From positions 620,001 through 684,000 of the forward strand of contig NZ_BMSX01000001.1 of assembly GCF_014649375.1 (NCBI RefSeq): a stretch of DNA of 64,000 nt, read 5' to 3'. Position numbers and translations under genes: made by a program. Positions 31,372-40,487 of this stretch are shown piece by piece (position 1 is the first letter of the stretch; every line of letters begins with the position of its first letter). The notes under the pieces were generated by a model. That model was not told where the DNA came from. It did no database searches and saw only the letters and a program-made list of their open reading frames with translations. Source of the stretch: Streptomyces aurantiogriseus. GTDB lineage: Bacteria > Actinomycetota > Actinomycetes > Streptomycetales > Streptomycetaceae.

Positions 31372-33453
31372 GTGACGAGCGCGACCGACAGACCTGACGG
31401 TGTCTTCCGGGACGCCTGGGGCATTCCGCACCTGCGCGCCGGCAGCGCCCGCGCCCTCGCCCGCCTCCAGGGGCTGGTCACCGCCCGCGACCGCGCCTGG
31501 CAGCTGGAGGTCGAACGGCACCGCGCCCGCGGCACCTCCGCGTCCTTCCTCGGCCCCGAGGCCCTCTCCTGGGACCGCTTCGTCCGCCGCGCCCGCCTCG
31601 ACGACACGGCCCGCCGCTGCTTCGCCACACTCGAGGAGCGCGACCCGGAGACCGCCGACTGGGTGCGATCGTACGTCGACGGCGTCAACGAAGGTCTGGA
31701 CGGCACCTCCGCCCCCGAGTTCACCCGCGTCGGCCTCGCCCCGGGCCGCTGGGAACCCTGGACCCCGCTCGCCGTCTGGCTCTCCACGCACATCCTGTTC
31801 GCCGGCTTTCCCGCCAAGCTGTGGCGTGAGGAGGCCGTCCGGCACCTCGGCGAGGGCGCGGTCGGGCTGTTCGCCACCGACGGGCCCGCGACGTCCGGGA
31901 GCAACGGCTGGCTCGTCGGCGGGGAGCGCACCCGTACCGGGCAGGCCGTCATCGCCGGCGACCCGCACCGCTTCATCGAGGATCCCGGCGTCTACCAGCA
32001 GATCCGGCTGGCCTGCGACGAGTTCGACGTCGTCGGGCTCGCCGTGCCCGGTGTCCCCGGCATTGCCCACTTCGGGCACACCGGCACGGTCGCCTGGGCC
32101 ATCACCAACGCCATGGCCGACTACCAGGACCTCTACCGCGAGCGGCTGCGCCGGACAGGCGCCGGTGTCGAGGCCCTCGGCCCGGACGGCAGCTGGCGGC
32201 GGGTCGCCCGGCACACCGAACTCGTCCGGGTCGCGGGGGAGGAGACCGCCGAGGTCGAGGTCCTGGAGACCGAGCGCGGCCCGGTGATCGCCGGTGGTCC
32301 GGAGGGCCTCGACGACGGCACCCCGCTCGCGCTCGCCCTGCGCTACCCGCCCCGGGTGACCGGTGACCTGGGCTTCGGTGCCCTGCTCCCGCTCCTGCGC
32401 GCCCGCCGGGTCGCCGATGTCGACCGCGCCTTCGACGTCTGGGCCGAGCCGGTCAACGTCGTCCAGGCCGCCGACACCGAGGGCGGGCTGCTGCACCGGG
32501 TCGCGGGCCGTGTACCGGTGCGCTCCGAGGCCAACCGCACCCGGCTCGTCCCCGCCTGGGAACCCGGCCACGAGTGGACCGGCTGGCACGAGATGCCCCG
32601 CGCCGGGCTCATCGACGGCATCGCGGTCATGGCCAACCAGCGCGGCCCCGCCGCCCCCCTCGGCATCGAGTTCGCCCCGCCGCACCGCGCCGACCGCATC
32701 CGCGAGCTGCTGGCGGAGCGCCGGGAGTGGTCCGCGTCCGACATGCCCGCGATCCACATGGACACGTATCTGGCCTCGGCCGCACCCCTGCTGGACCACC
32801 TGGCCGACCTCGACGAACTCAGCGAGCAGGCAAGGGAGGTGCGCGACCGCCTCCTGCGCTGGGACCGCCGTATGGACGCCGGCAGCCAGGAGGCGGCCCG
32901 GTTCGCGGCGCTGCGCGGCGCGCTCGTCCGGCGCCTCGCCGCCGAGCCGGCCTTCGCCGCCCTGACCGCCCCGCCCGCCTACCCCGAGGTCCTCCTCCCC
33001 TGGCTGGCCCTCCTCCCCCGTATCGGCTTCGCTCTCGAACACCTCCTGCGCGCCGAGGAGCTGTACGGCATCGACCGGGCCGCGCTCGTCCGCGCGTCCC
33101 TAGAGGAGGTCGCCGGGCAGCCGGCCGCCCACTGGGGCGACACCCACCGCCTCGCCCCCTGGCGGGCCCTGCCCGACCCCTCGTACGAGGCCCCGGCCCT
33201 CTCCGGCGACCACGACTGCGTGCTGTGCACCTCGGCCGTGCCCGGCTGGACCGACCTCGCCGCGCGCGGCCCGGCCGCCCGCTACGTGTGGGACCTGGCC
33301 CGCCGCGAGGACAGCCGCTGGGTGGTGCCCCACGGCGCCTGCGGCCACCCCGACAGCCCCCACCACCACGACCAGCTCCCCCTCTGGCTCACGGGCGAGC
33401 TGGCCCCGGTCGTCACCGACTGGGCGCAGCTGAAGAAGGAGAGCGATGTCTGA
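31372..33453 (+). CDS. Penicillin-acylase-family (Ntn-hydrolase) amidase
   Basis: 693 residues. The start is GTG at 31372, preceded by CAGGG. The N-terminus carries DGVFRDAWGIPHLRAG typical of the alpha chain, and the self-cleavage site is G176-S177 in SGSNGWLVGG, where S177 becomes the N-terminal nucleophile of the beta chain. Further beta-chain landmarks are PGVPGIAHFGHTGTVAWAIT. Unlike secreted penicillin G acylases no signal peptide is present, so it is likely cytoplasmic. It is directly controlled by an iron box and followed by a siderophore-type acyltransferase, so it most likely hydrolyses or exchanges acyl groups on a siderophore or precursor, as PvdQ does for pyoverdine. I recall a similar gene named desG in desferrioxamine work, but I cannot confirm it. 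Confidence 0.92.
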   Translation: MTSATDRPDGVFRDAWGIPHLRAGSARALARLQGLVTARDRAWQLEVERHRARGTSASFLGPEALSWDRFVRRARLDDTARRCFATLEERDPETADWVRSYVDGVNEGLDGTSAPEFTRVGLAPGRWEPWTPLAVWLSTHILFAGFPAKLWREEAVRHLGEGAVGLFATDGPATSGSNGWLVGGERTRTGQAVIAGDPHRFIEDPGVYQQIRLACDEFDVVGLAVPGVPGIAHFGHTGTVAWAITNAMADYQDLYRERLRRTGAGVEALGPDGSWRRVARHTELVRVAGEETAEVEVLETERGPVIAGGPEGLDDGTPLALALRYPPRVTGDLGFGALLPLLRARRVADVDRAFDVWAEPVNVVQAADTEGGLLHRVAGRVPVRSEANRTRLVPAWEPGHEWTGWHEMPRAGLIDGIAVMANQRGPAAPLGIEFAPPHRADRIRELLAERREWSASDMPAIHMDTYLASAAPLLDHLADLDELSEQAREVRDRLLRWDRRMDAGSQEAARFAALRGALVRRLAAEPAFAALTAPPAYPEVLLPWLALLPRIGFALEHLLRAEELYGIDRAALVRASLEEVAGQPAAHWGDTHRLAPWRALPDPSYEAPALSGDHDCVLCTSAVPGWTDLAARGPAARYVWDLARREDSRWVVPHGACGHPDSPHHHDQLPLWLTGELAPVVTDWAQLKKESDV

Positions 33454-34039
33454 CCCCTATGTGTACGAGCAGGCGGCCGACGGTTTCGGCACCGTCGGCA
33501 TCCGGCCCCTCGACGCCGAGGGCGACGCCGACGTCGTCCACGGCTGGGTGAGCGAGGAACGGGCCGCGTTCTGGGGCATGAACGGCCTGACCCGGGACCA
33601 GGTCGTCGAGATCTACGCCCACATGGCCGGCCTCGACACCCACCACGCCTTCCTGGTCGAGCTGGACGGCACCCCGGTCGCCCTGCTCCAGACGTACGAG
33701 CCGACGGAGGACCGGGTCAGCGAGTGCTACGAGGCCGAGCCTGGTGACATCGGCGTCCACGTGCTCCTCGCGCCCGCCGGGGAGCAGGGCGCGCGGCCGG
33801 GCTGGTCGTCGGCGCTGATGGGCGCCTTCGCCTCGTACGTGCTGCGGGGACTGGACCGGCGGCGGGTCGTGGTCGATCCGGACGTGCGCAACGAGAAGGC
33901 GGTCGCCCGTTTCCTCCGGCAGGGCTTCGAGGCCGGGCCGGTCGTCACACTGCCGGAGATCGACCTGCCGGACGTGTACCTGCCGGAGAAGAAGGCCCAA
34001 CTGGCGTTTCTGCGGCGGGAGGTAGCCTTCCCCGGGTGA
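33446..34039 (+). CDS. GNAT acyltransferase of the siderophore (AlcB/IucB/DesC-like) type
   Basis: 197 residues; it overlaps the acylase gene by eight bases. The sequence DADVVHGWVSEERAAFWGMNG is the conserved start of the hydroxamate-forming acyltransferase subgroup (IucB, AlcB, DesC), and DVRNEKAVARFLRQGFEAG is the acetyl-CoA-binding and core helix. These enzymes acylate N-hydroxylated diamines or lysine to make hydroxamate siderophores. It is in an iron-box operon with no siderophore synthetase (IucA/DesD) gene nearby, so it probably acts on a siderophore precursor made elsewhere or decorates it. Confidence 0.88.
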   Translation: MSDPYVYEQAADGFGTVGIRPLDAEGDADVVHGWVSEERAAFWGMNGLTRDQVVEIYAHMAGLDTHHAFLVELDGTPVALLQTYEPTEDRVSECYEAEPGDIGVHVLLAPAGEQGARPGWSSALMGAFASYVLRGLDRRRVVVDPDVRNEKAVARFLRQGFEAGPVVTLPEIDLPDVYLPEKKAQLAFLRREVAFPG

Positions 34040-34530
34040 CGTCCCCAGGCCGCCCGCCGACCCCCGAAGACCTCGTCGCCCACTACGGGCTGGAGCCGAT
34101 CCCCCGTGAGGGCGGGCTGTTCCGGCGTACCTGGGCGGGGCCCGAGCGGGCCGACGGGCGCCCGGAGGGCTCCGCGATCGTCGCCCTGCTCACCGCGGAC
34201 GACTACTCGGCCCTGCACCGCCTGCCGAGCGACGAGGTCTGGCACTTCTACCTCGGCGACCCGCTGGAACTGCTGCTCCTCGCCCCCGACGGCACCTCCC
34301 GCACGGCCGTGCTCGGCCCCGACGTCCTCGGCGGGCAGCAGGTCCAGCTCACCGTCCCGGCGCGCACCTGGATGGGCGCGCGGGTGACACCGGGCGGCGC
34401 GTGGACCTTCTTCGGCTGCACGATGGCCCCCGGGTTCACCTACGGGGACTACGAACACGGCGACGCGGCCGACCTCACGGCGCGTTATCCGGACCGGGCC
34501 GACCGGATCACGGAACTCTGCCGTCCATGA
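34036..34530 (+). CDS. Cupin-fold protein (DUF985-like)
   Basis: 164 residues, starting in the stop of the previous gene (GTGA overlap). The segment VAHYGLEPIPREGGLFRRTW at the N-terminus, DEVWHFYLGDPLELLLL in the middle and VTPGGAWTFFGCTMAPGF near the end form the DUF985 double-stranded beta-helix. One or two His (LHRLPSDEVWHFY) could bind a metal as in other cupins. Function unknown; as the third gene of an iron-regulated operon it may be a small-molecule-binding or epimerase-like protein. Confidence 0.85.
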   Translation: MTSPGRPPTPEDLVAHYGLEPIPREGGLFRRTWAGPERADGRPEGSAIVALLTADDYSALHRLPSDEVWHFYLGDPLELLLLAPDGTSRTAVLGPDVLGGQQVQLTVPARTWMGARVTPGGAWTFFGCTMAPGFTYGDYEHGDAADLTARYPDRADRITELCRP

Positions 34531-35288
34531 CGACGTTGGCGGCGGGCCAGGTGGCCCTGATCACGGGCGCGGGCGGCGGCCTCGGCCGCGGGATCGCCCT
34601 GCGGTTCGCGCAGGAGGGCGCGGCGGTCGCGCTGCACTGCCGTACGGGAGTGGAGGTGGCGCGTGAAGTCGCCGTGGCCGTCGAGGCGTCGGGAGGGCGA
34701 GCCGTCGTCCTCCAGGCCGACCTGACCGTCGAGGACGAGTGCCGGCGGGTCGTGCGCGAGGCCGCGGAGTGGGGCGAGGGACGGCTGACGGCGCTGGTCA
34801 ACAACGCGGGCGTGCAGCCCGTACAGCCGCTGCCCGGGATGACGGCGGCGGACTGGCGGGCGGTGGTGGACACCAACCTGACCAGCGTCTTCGCCTGCAC
34901 ACAGGCGGCGGCAGAGGTGATGCGGGAACGCGGTGGCACCATCACCCACATCGCCTCGGTCGAGGCCGCGACGCCCGCCGAGGGCCACGCCCACTACGCC
35001 GCCTCCAAGGCGGCGGTCGTCCTGCACGCCCGTGCGGCGGCCCGCGAGTACGGTCCGTACGGCATCCGCGTCAACTCCGTCTCGCCCGGCCTGATCGAGC
35101 GGGAGGGCCTGGCCGAGGCCTGGCCCGAGGGGGTGCGGCGGTGGCGGGAGGCGGTCGCGGTCGGCCGGCTGGGCCGCCCCGAGGACGTCGGCGACGCCTG
35201 TGTCTTCCTCGCCTCCCCGCTCGCCTCCTGGATCACCGGCCACGACCTGGTGGTGGACGGCGGGGTCTCGGCGCGGACGACCTGGTGA
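34527..35288 (+). CDS. Short-chain dehydrogenase/reductase
   Basis: 253 residues, overlapping the cupin gene by four bases. The Rossmann motif ALITGAGGGLGRGIALRF (TGxxxGxG), NNAGVQP, the catalytic Ser region THIASVEAA, YAASKAAV (YxxxK) and the NSVSPG loop are complete, so it is an active classical SDR. Substrate and cofactor cannot be read reliably; the residue after beta-2 (CRTG) suggests NADP(H). As the last gene of the iron-box operon it could reduce or oxidise a siderophore-related intermediate, or just be carried along. A stretch of about 100 bases follows before the CopC-CopD gene. Confidence 0.92.
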   Translation: MTTLAAGQVALITGAGGGLGRGIALRFAQEGAAVALHCRTGVEVAREVAVAVEASGGRAVVLQADLTVEDECRRVVREAAEWGEGRLTALVNNAGVQPVQPLPGMTAADWRAVVDTNLTSVFACTQAAAEVMRERGGTITHIASVEAATPAEGHAHYAASKAAVVLHARAAAREYGPYGIRVNSVSPGLIEREGLAEAWPEGVRRWREAVAVGRLGRPEDVGDACVFLASPLASWITGHDLVVDGGVSARTTW

Positions 35289-35395
35289 GAACGGCGTGGT
35301 CGAGAACGGCGTGGTGAGGAGTACCCGGTGAGCGTGTGCGGGCCGCCGTCCGTACCTGTCCCCGAGCACACGAGTCCGAAGTACGGAGCGGTGAC

Positions 35396-37561
35396 GTGAG
35401 CAAGGGGCGCGATGGCGGACGACGGGACGGTACGCGAATCGGTACCACAGGACGCGGCGGCCGACGACTTCAAGGGCTGGTGCTGCTGGGCACCCTGCTG
35501 GTCCTGCTCCTCTTCACAGGCGCGGGCCAGGCGTCGGCCCACGCCGCCCTCCGCAGCACCGATCCCGCCGACGGATCCGTCGTCAAGACCGCTCCCCGCG
35601 ACATCACCCTGACCTTCACCGAGTCCGTCGGCCTGCTCGACGGCTCCTTCCGTGTCTTCGACCCCGACAACCAGCGGGTGAAGACCGGTGAGGCACGGCA
35701 TGTGGAGGGCCGGGGGGACGCCGTGCGGGTCACCCTGCCCGAGAAGCTCGGCACCGGCACGTTCACGGTGGCCTGGCGGGTGGTGTCGGCGGACAGTCAC
35801 CCGGTCGGCGGGGCGTTCACCTTCTCCGTGGGCAAGCCGTCCGCGACCAGGGCCGTCCTGACCGACGGTCCCGTGGAGAACCCGGCCACCGCCGGCCTCT
35901 TCAAGATCGGCCGCTACCTGGCGTACGGCGCGGCGGCCGTCCTCATCGGCGCGGCCCTCTTCGTCGCCGTCTGCCGTCCGCCGGACGTCCGCCCCCTGCG
36001 CAAGCCGCTGGTGGTGGCCTGGTCGGTCCTCGCCAGCTCGACGGTTTTCCTGCTGCTGCTCCGCGCCCCCTACGAGACCGGCAGCGGCCCGGCGCAGGCC
36101 TTCGACCCGTCCGCCCTCACCCGCACGTTGTCCGGCCGCCCCGGACTGGCCCTGGTGGCCCGGCTGGCGCTGCTGGCGGCGGCCGCCGTCCTCCTCGTAC
36201 GACAGCGCAGGCGGGAGCAGGTCTCGCGCGCGTCCCTCGCCGTCGGTGCCGTCATCGCCGTGGGTATCGCGCTGACCTGGGCCGCCGCCGAGCACGCGTC
36301 GGCCGGTATCCAGGTCCCGGCCGCGATGACGTCCTCGGTGCTGCACCTGCTGGCGATGGCGGCCTGGCTCGGCGGCCTGACGGCCCTGCTGACCCTGCTC
36401 CACGGGGGTGCCCTCCCGGCCCGCGTGGCCGCCCGCTTCTCCCGGCTGGCCGCCGCCTCGGTAGCCGTGCTGGCGGTGACGGGCGTCTACCAGGCCTGGC
36501 GCGGGCTCGGCTCCCCCGACGCGCTGACGGACACCCCCTACGGCCGGCTCCTGCTCGCCAAGCTGGCCGCGGTGGCGCTGCTGCTCCTGGCGGGCCTGTC
36601 CTCGCGACGGTGGACGGAACGGCTGGTGAGAACGGAGGAACAGATGACTTCGAAGGCAGGTGTGCAGCAGGAGGCGACTGCGGAGGCGGGTGTGAAGGCG
36701 GAGGTGACCGCGGAGGCGGGTGTGAAGGCGGAGGTGACCGCGGAGGCGGAGGTGACCGCGGAGGCGGGTGTGAAGGCGGAGGTGACCGCGGAGGCGGGTG
36801 TGAAGGCGGAGGCGACTGCGGACGAGGGTGTGAAGCAGGAGGTGACTGTGGCCGCCGGCGTGAAGAACCAGTCGCCGGTACGGGAACGGGTCCCGCAGCC
36901 GGTCGGCGGCCCCGCGCTGCCGGACGAGCCTCTGGCCGAGGCGCCGCCGCTCACCCCGGCCGAGGACCCAGTGCTCACCTCGGCCGAGGACCCGGTGCCC
37001 ACCCCGGCCGAGGCGCCGCCGCTCACCCCGGCGGAGCCGCAGCCGCTCACCCCGGCCGAGCACGCGCACCGCCGCGCCCTGCGCCGCTCCGTCCTGGCCG
37101 AGGTCGCCGTCTCCGTCGTGGTCCTGGGCCTCACCACCGTGCTGACGGGCACCCTCCCGGCCCGCGCGGAGGCCGAGGCGGCCACCACCGAGCAGGCCGG
37201 CGGCCTGCCCGTCGCCTCCGTGACCGAGGTCCCCTTCGACATGAGCACTCCTGGCGCCCCCAACGCCCGGGGCAAGGTCCAGATCACCCTCGACCCCGGC
37301 CGCGTCGGCGAGAACTCCGTCCAGGCCGTGGTCTACGGCCCCGACAACGGCTTCGTCAGCATCCCCGAGCTGCGCATGTCCTTCACCCTCCCCAGCCAGG
37401 ACGTCGGCCCCCTCGACGCCAAGCTCGTCGACCGCGGCGGCTACTGGAGCGCCACCTCCGTCAACCTGCCCATCCCCGGCGACTGGGAGATGAAGGTGAC
37501 GGTGCGCACATCGGAGGTCGACCAGGTGAGTGAGACGAAGCTGGTGCGGATCGTGCGCTGA
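35396..37561 (+). CDS. CopC-CopD copper-resistance fusion with C-terminal YtkA-like domain
   Basis: 721 residues from GTG 35396, which has GGAG seven bases upstream. A signal peptide ends at the CopC motif ASAHAALRSTDPADGSVV; after cleavage His is the first residue and, with the later HPVGG and DSHP, forms the copper site of CopC. Eight or so transmembrane helices (about 160-390) form CopD. After a charged cytoplasmic repeat region (see repeat) and one more helix, the last 110 residues (GKVQITLDPGRVGENSVQAV ... SATSVNLPIPGDWEMKVTV) match the extracytoplasmic YtkA-like/FixH-like fold. The protein moves or stores copper at the membrane. It follows the iron-box operon but has its own start and spacing; copper control elements are not obvious. 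Confidence 0.9.
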   Translation: MSKGRDGGRRDGTRIGTTGRGGRRLQGLVLLGTLLVLLLFTGAGQASAHAALRSTDPADGSVVKTAPRDITLTFTESVGLLDGSFRVFDPDNQRVKTGEARHVEGRGDAVRVTLPEKLGTGTFTVAWRVVSADSHPVGGAFTFSVGKPSATRAVLTDGPVENPATAGLFKIGRYLAYGAAAVLIGAALFVAVCRPPDVRPLRKPLVVAWSVLASSTVFLLLLRAPYETGSGPAQAFDPSALTRTLSGRPGLALVARLALLAAAAVLLVRQRRREQVSRASLAVGAVIAVGIALTWAAAEHASAGIQVPAAMTSSVLHLLAMAAWLGGLTALLTLLHGGALPARVAARFSRLAAASVAVLAVTGVYQAWRGLGSPDALTDTPYGRLLLAKLAAVALLLLAGLSSRRWTERLVRTEEQMTSKAGVQQEATAEAGVKAEVTAEAGVKAEVTAEAEVTAEAGVKAEVTAEAGVKAEATADEGVKQEVTVAAGVKNQSPVRERVPQPVGGPALPDEPLAEAPPLTPAEDPVLTSAEDPVPTPAEAPPLTPAEPQPLTPAEHAHRRALRRSVLAEVAVSVVVLGLTTVLTGTLPARAEAEAATTEQAGGLPVASVTEVPFDMSTPGAPNARGKVQITLDPGRVGENSVQAVVYGPDNGFVSIPELRMSFTLPSQDVGPLDAKLVDRGGYWSATSVNLPIPGDWEMKVTVRTSEVDQVSETKLVRIVR
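36656..36850 (+). repeat. Coding tandem repeat in the CopC-CopD gene
   Basis: Units of 30 bases (GCGGAGGCGGGTGTGAAGGC...) encode decapeptides of the type VTAEAGVKAE, with about six copies and some 18-base partial units. They form a charged, helix-prone cytoplasmic segment and stay in frame, so copy number can vary without loss of the protein. Confidence 0.85.
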
Positions 37562-37923
37562 GGCGCGGCCGTACGACTCCCCCCTGCCGTGGGGCGCTTG
37601 GGGCTGCGCTGAAGTGCGTTGCTCCGGCAGTCCCGCTGCCGAAGCACTGGAATGGATGGACGCCGAGCGTGCCCACCTCATCCGCGCAACGCCGTCCGCC
37701 CCCGGCAGGGACGACCGTCAGCGTTTCCCGGACCAGTCCGCAGGGCGCGTCGCCGCGCCGCAAAGGGAGACGGGAGCGCGGGTCGCTGCTGCGGGATCGT
37801 CACTCGATGTGTTGATCCGGCCCGCTGTCCCCACCCTGCCCGGCCGCACCACGGCACCCTGGGAGCGCCGCGGATCCCCTCCGCCCGAGGGTCGGCACAC
37901 GCCTCGTGAGCAGGGAGAACGTC
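37562..37923 (+). other. Intergenic region containing a possible SARP/AfsR-type gene remnant
   Basis: At about 37640-37690 one frame reads AEALEWMDAERAHLIRA, very like the LxWxxAERxxLxxA helix of the bacterial transcriptional activator (TPR-like) part of SARP/AfsR/STAND regulators. No intact gene surrounds it, so it is probably a leftover of a deleted gene. The rest of the 362 bases shows no gene; the ribosome site for the nSTAND gene (GGGAG) lies at its right end. Confidence 0.45.
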
Positions 37924-40006
37924 ATGCAGCAGGAGACGGGTCCGGAGGACTTCGCGAGGGCGATGCGCCGCCTGCGCGACGAACGCGGACTGTCACTGGC
38001 CGAGCTGGCGGCCGCGACCCGGTACAGCAAGAGCCACCTGTCGAACATCGAGCACGGCCGTAAGCGTCCGCACAGCGATCTCGCGGAGCGGCTGGACCGC
38101 GCGCTGCGGGCGGGAGGCGAGCTGCGCCGCCTGTGCGAGGTGCCCGCACCCCGTCCGGGGCAGCGGACCGGGCCGTGCCCCTACCGGGGACTGGCCTCGT
38201 TCGAGCAGGGCGACGCCCGCTGGTTCTTCGGGCGCGAGAAGGTCACCGCGCTGCTGGCGGAGCGGGTGCGGCGGGCGGTGCGGGACGGCGGGCCGGTCGT
38301 GGTGGTCGGCGCCTCCGGGGCGGGCAAGTCCTCACTGCTGCGGGCCGGTCTGCTGTGCCGGGCGGCGGAGGGAGCGCTGGGCAGCGGGGACTGGCAGGGC
38401 GTGATGGTCACCCCGGGGCCACGACCTGTCGACGCCCTCGCCCACGCGCTGGCCACAGCCGTGCACGACGGCGAGGAGACCGGGAGCGAGGAGACCGTCG
38501 GCCAAGGGCCCGTCGGCAAGGGGCCCCTCAGCGAGGGCTCCGTCAGCGAGGAGCCCGTGCGCAAGGAAACCGTGCGCGAGGGTTCCGTCAGCGAGGAGCC
38601 CGTGCGCAAGGAAACCGTGCGCGAGGAGCCCCTCACCGAGGAAACCCTCGCCGAGCGGATCCGCGCCGGCGCACCACTGCCCGGCACGGACCGGATCCTG
38701 CTGATCGTGGACCAGTTGGAGGAGACGTTCAGCCTCTGCGAGGACACCGCGGAGCGCACCGCCTTCCTCGACGCCCTGTGCGCCGTACCGCTCGCCGTCC
38801 TCGCCGTGCGCGCCGACTTCGTCGACCACTGTCTGACCCACCCGGGCCTGGTGTCCGCTCTGCACCACCCCGTCGCGCTGGGCGGCATGAGCCGCGGCGA
38901 ACTCGCCGAGACGGTCCGCGGGCCGGCCGAACTCGCCGGGCTGAGTCTGGAACCCGGCCTGGTGGACGTACTCCTGCACGACCTCGATCCCGGCGGTCAC
39001 GGATACGATCCCGGCGCCCTGCCCCTGCTCTCCCACGCACTGCTCGCCACCTGGCAGCAGCGGACCGGGAAGCGCCTGACCATCGCCGGATACCACCGCA
39101 CCGGCGGCATCCGCGGCGCCGTCGCCGAGACCGCCGAACGCACCTATCTGGACCTCTCCGGTGCGGACCGGGCCGCCGCCCGCCGCCTGATGCTGCGTCT
39201 GGTCCAGGTAGGGGACGAGGGGGCGGACACCCGCCGCCGCACCGACCGGAACCACCTCGGCGCCGACGAGGAGCGGGCCCTGGCCGCCTTCACCCAGGCC
39301 CGGCTGCTCACCGTCGACGGCACCACGGTGGAGATCTCCCACGAGGCGCTGCTACGAGCCTGGCCGCGCCTGGCCGGCTGGATCGACGCCGACCGGGACG
39401 GCATCCGTACCCACCAGAGACTGACCGAGGCAGCCAGGGCCTGGACGGCGGCCGGCCGCGCTCCCGAACTCCTGCTGCAGGGCGCCGGACTGGCCGTCGC
39501 CGCACAGTGGGCGGCCGACCACCCCACCCAGGTCGAGGACATCGAGAGTGAGTTCCTCGCCGCGAGCACCCGTGAGGCACGACGGGGGCTGCGCCGCCTG
39601 CGCCGCGCACTCGCCGCCCTCGTCGGCCTGACGACGCCGCCCCACCCCCACCTCCGACGCACTGCGCCGCCACACCGCCCATCTCGTCGGCCTCGCCTTC
39701 ACCGCCGACGGACACACCCTCCTGACGGCGGCGCAGAACGGCACCGCCGTCCTGTGGGACACCACCCGCCCGGACCACCCCACCGTCCGCGACACCCTGC
39801 ACAGCCCGGGGGAGACCTTCACCGACGCCACGATCTCCGCCGACGGAACCCACGTGTGGACCACCGGCGGCCCCACAGCCCGCCGCTGGCTCACCAACCC
39901 GGCCCACACGGCGGACATCCTGTGCGCCACGGCGCCCACCCTGCCCACCCGGCCAACCTGGCAGAGCCGGCTGCCGGACTTCGCGTACCGACGGATGTGC
40001 GGATGA
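37924..40006 (+). pseudogene. HTH-nSTAND-WD40 regulator, deleted and frameshifted near the end
   Basis: The ATG at 37924 has GGGAG six bases upstream. Residues 10-70 are an XRE helix-turn-helix (LSLAELAAATRYSKSHLSNI), about 85-330 a novel-STAND NTPase with Walker A VVGASGAGKSSLL (residues 127-139) and Walker B ILLIVDQLEETF, and about 330-560 the winged and helical part. Near 39630-39650 the frame that encoded RLRRALAALVGL changes: in the next frame (from about 39650) the sequence reads HTAHLVGLAFTADGHTLLTA then GTAVLWDTT, a WD40 blade, and ends at TGA 40004-40006. Thus the linker and most of the WD40 repeats are missing and the join is out of frame. Translation of the first frame would run on into unrelated sequence. 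Full-length relatives act as signal-sensing regulators or phage-defence ATPases. Confidence 0.82.
38542..38631 (+). repeat. 45-bp tandem repeat, two copies, in the nSTAND domain
   Basis: GTCAGCGAGGAGCCCGTGCG begins two adjacent 45-base units that encode SEEPVRKETVREGSV and SEEPVRKETVREEPL. Similar but shorter units (GxGPVGxGPLSEGS) precede them. They add a charged loop between Walker A and Walker B of the nSTAND ATPase. Confidence 0.85.
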
Positions 40007-40129
40007 GGCGCCATGGAAGAGCCCTGAGGCTCTCAGCGGTTGCTCATTCGGGTGCACACCTTGTGCAGGTTTCTTTCACCGTGTCCAGGATTGACCTCGC
40101 GATGGGTTCCCTCACGAAGGTGGAAGACG

Positions 40130-40426
40130 ATGCCGACATATGTCACGTTGCTGAACTGGACCGATCAAGGGATCCGGAACTACAAGGACACCCCGAAGCG
40201 TGCGGAGGCCTTCGCCGCAGCGACACAGAAGCTCGGGGCGAAGCTCCTGAACCTCTACTGGACCGTCGGTTCGTACGACCTCGTGGCCGTCGTCGAGGCA
40301 CCCGACGACGAAACCGCCACCGCGGCGCTCCTGCAGCTGGGCGGGGTGGGCAACGTCCGCACCACGACCATGCGGGCCTTCGACCGGGAGGAAATGGACC
40401 GCATCATCGCCAAGGCCGCCGGCTGA
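40130..40426 (+). CDS. GYD-domain protein
   Basis: 98 residues. The start PTYVTLLNWTDQGIRNYKDT and the later YWTVGSYDLVAVVEAPDDE are the GYD family signature (a ferredoxin-like alpha/beta fold). The ATG at 40130 begins the family N-terminus. No function is established for the family. A small hairpin (GAGCC/GGCTC) and a probable promoter lie between the broken nSTAND gene and this gene. It is the last gene with a core-genome look before the variable region. Confidence 0.88.
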   Translation: MPTYVTLLNWTDQGIRNYKDTPKRAEAFAAATQKLGAKLLNLYWTVGSYDLVAVVEAPDDETATAALLQLGGVGNVRTTTMRAFDREEMDRIIAKAAG

Positions 40427-40487
40427 GGCACGTCAACCTTGGCTGTGGACGGCTGCGGCCCCCGGAGCTGCGAGGAAGCACCGTTCC

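Noticed and set aside
31294..33042. Long minus-strand frame joined to the siderophore-interacting protein
   Set aside because: It crosses the iron box and runs antisense to the acylase gene; the SIP family begins at the ATG at 31293.
36656..36850. Repeat array considered as CRISPR or a transposon
   Set aside because: The units are direct, in frame, without unique spacers and lie inside a real coding sequence.
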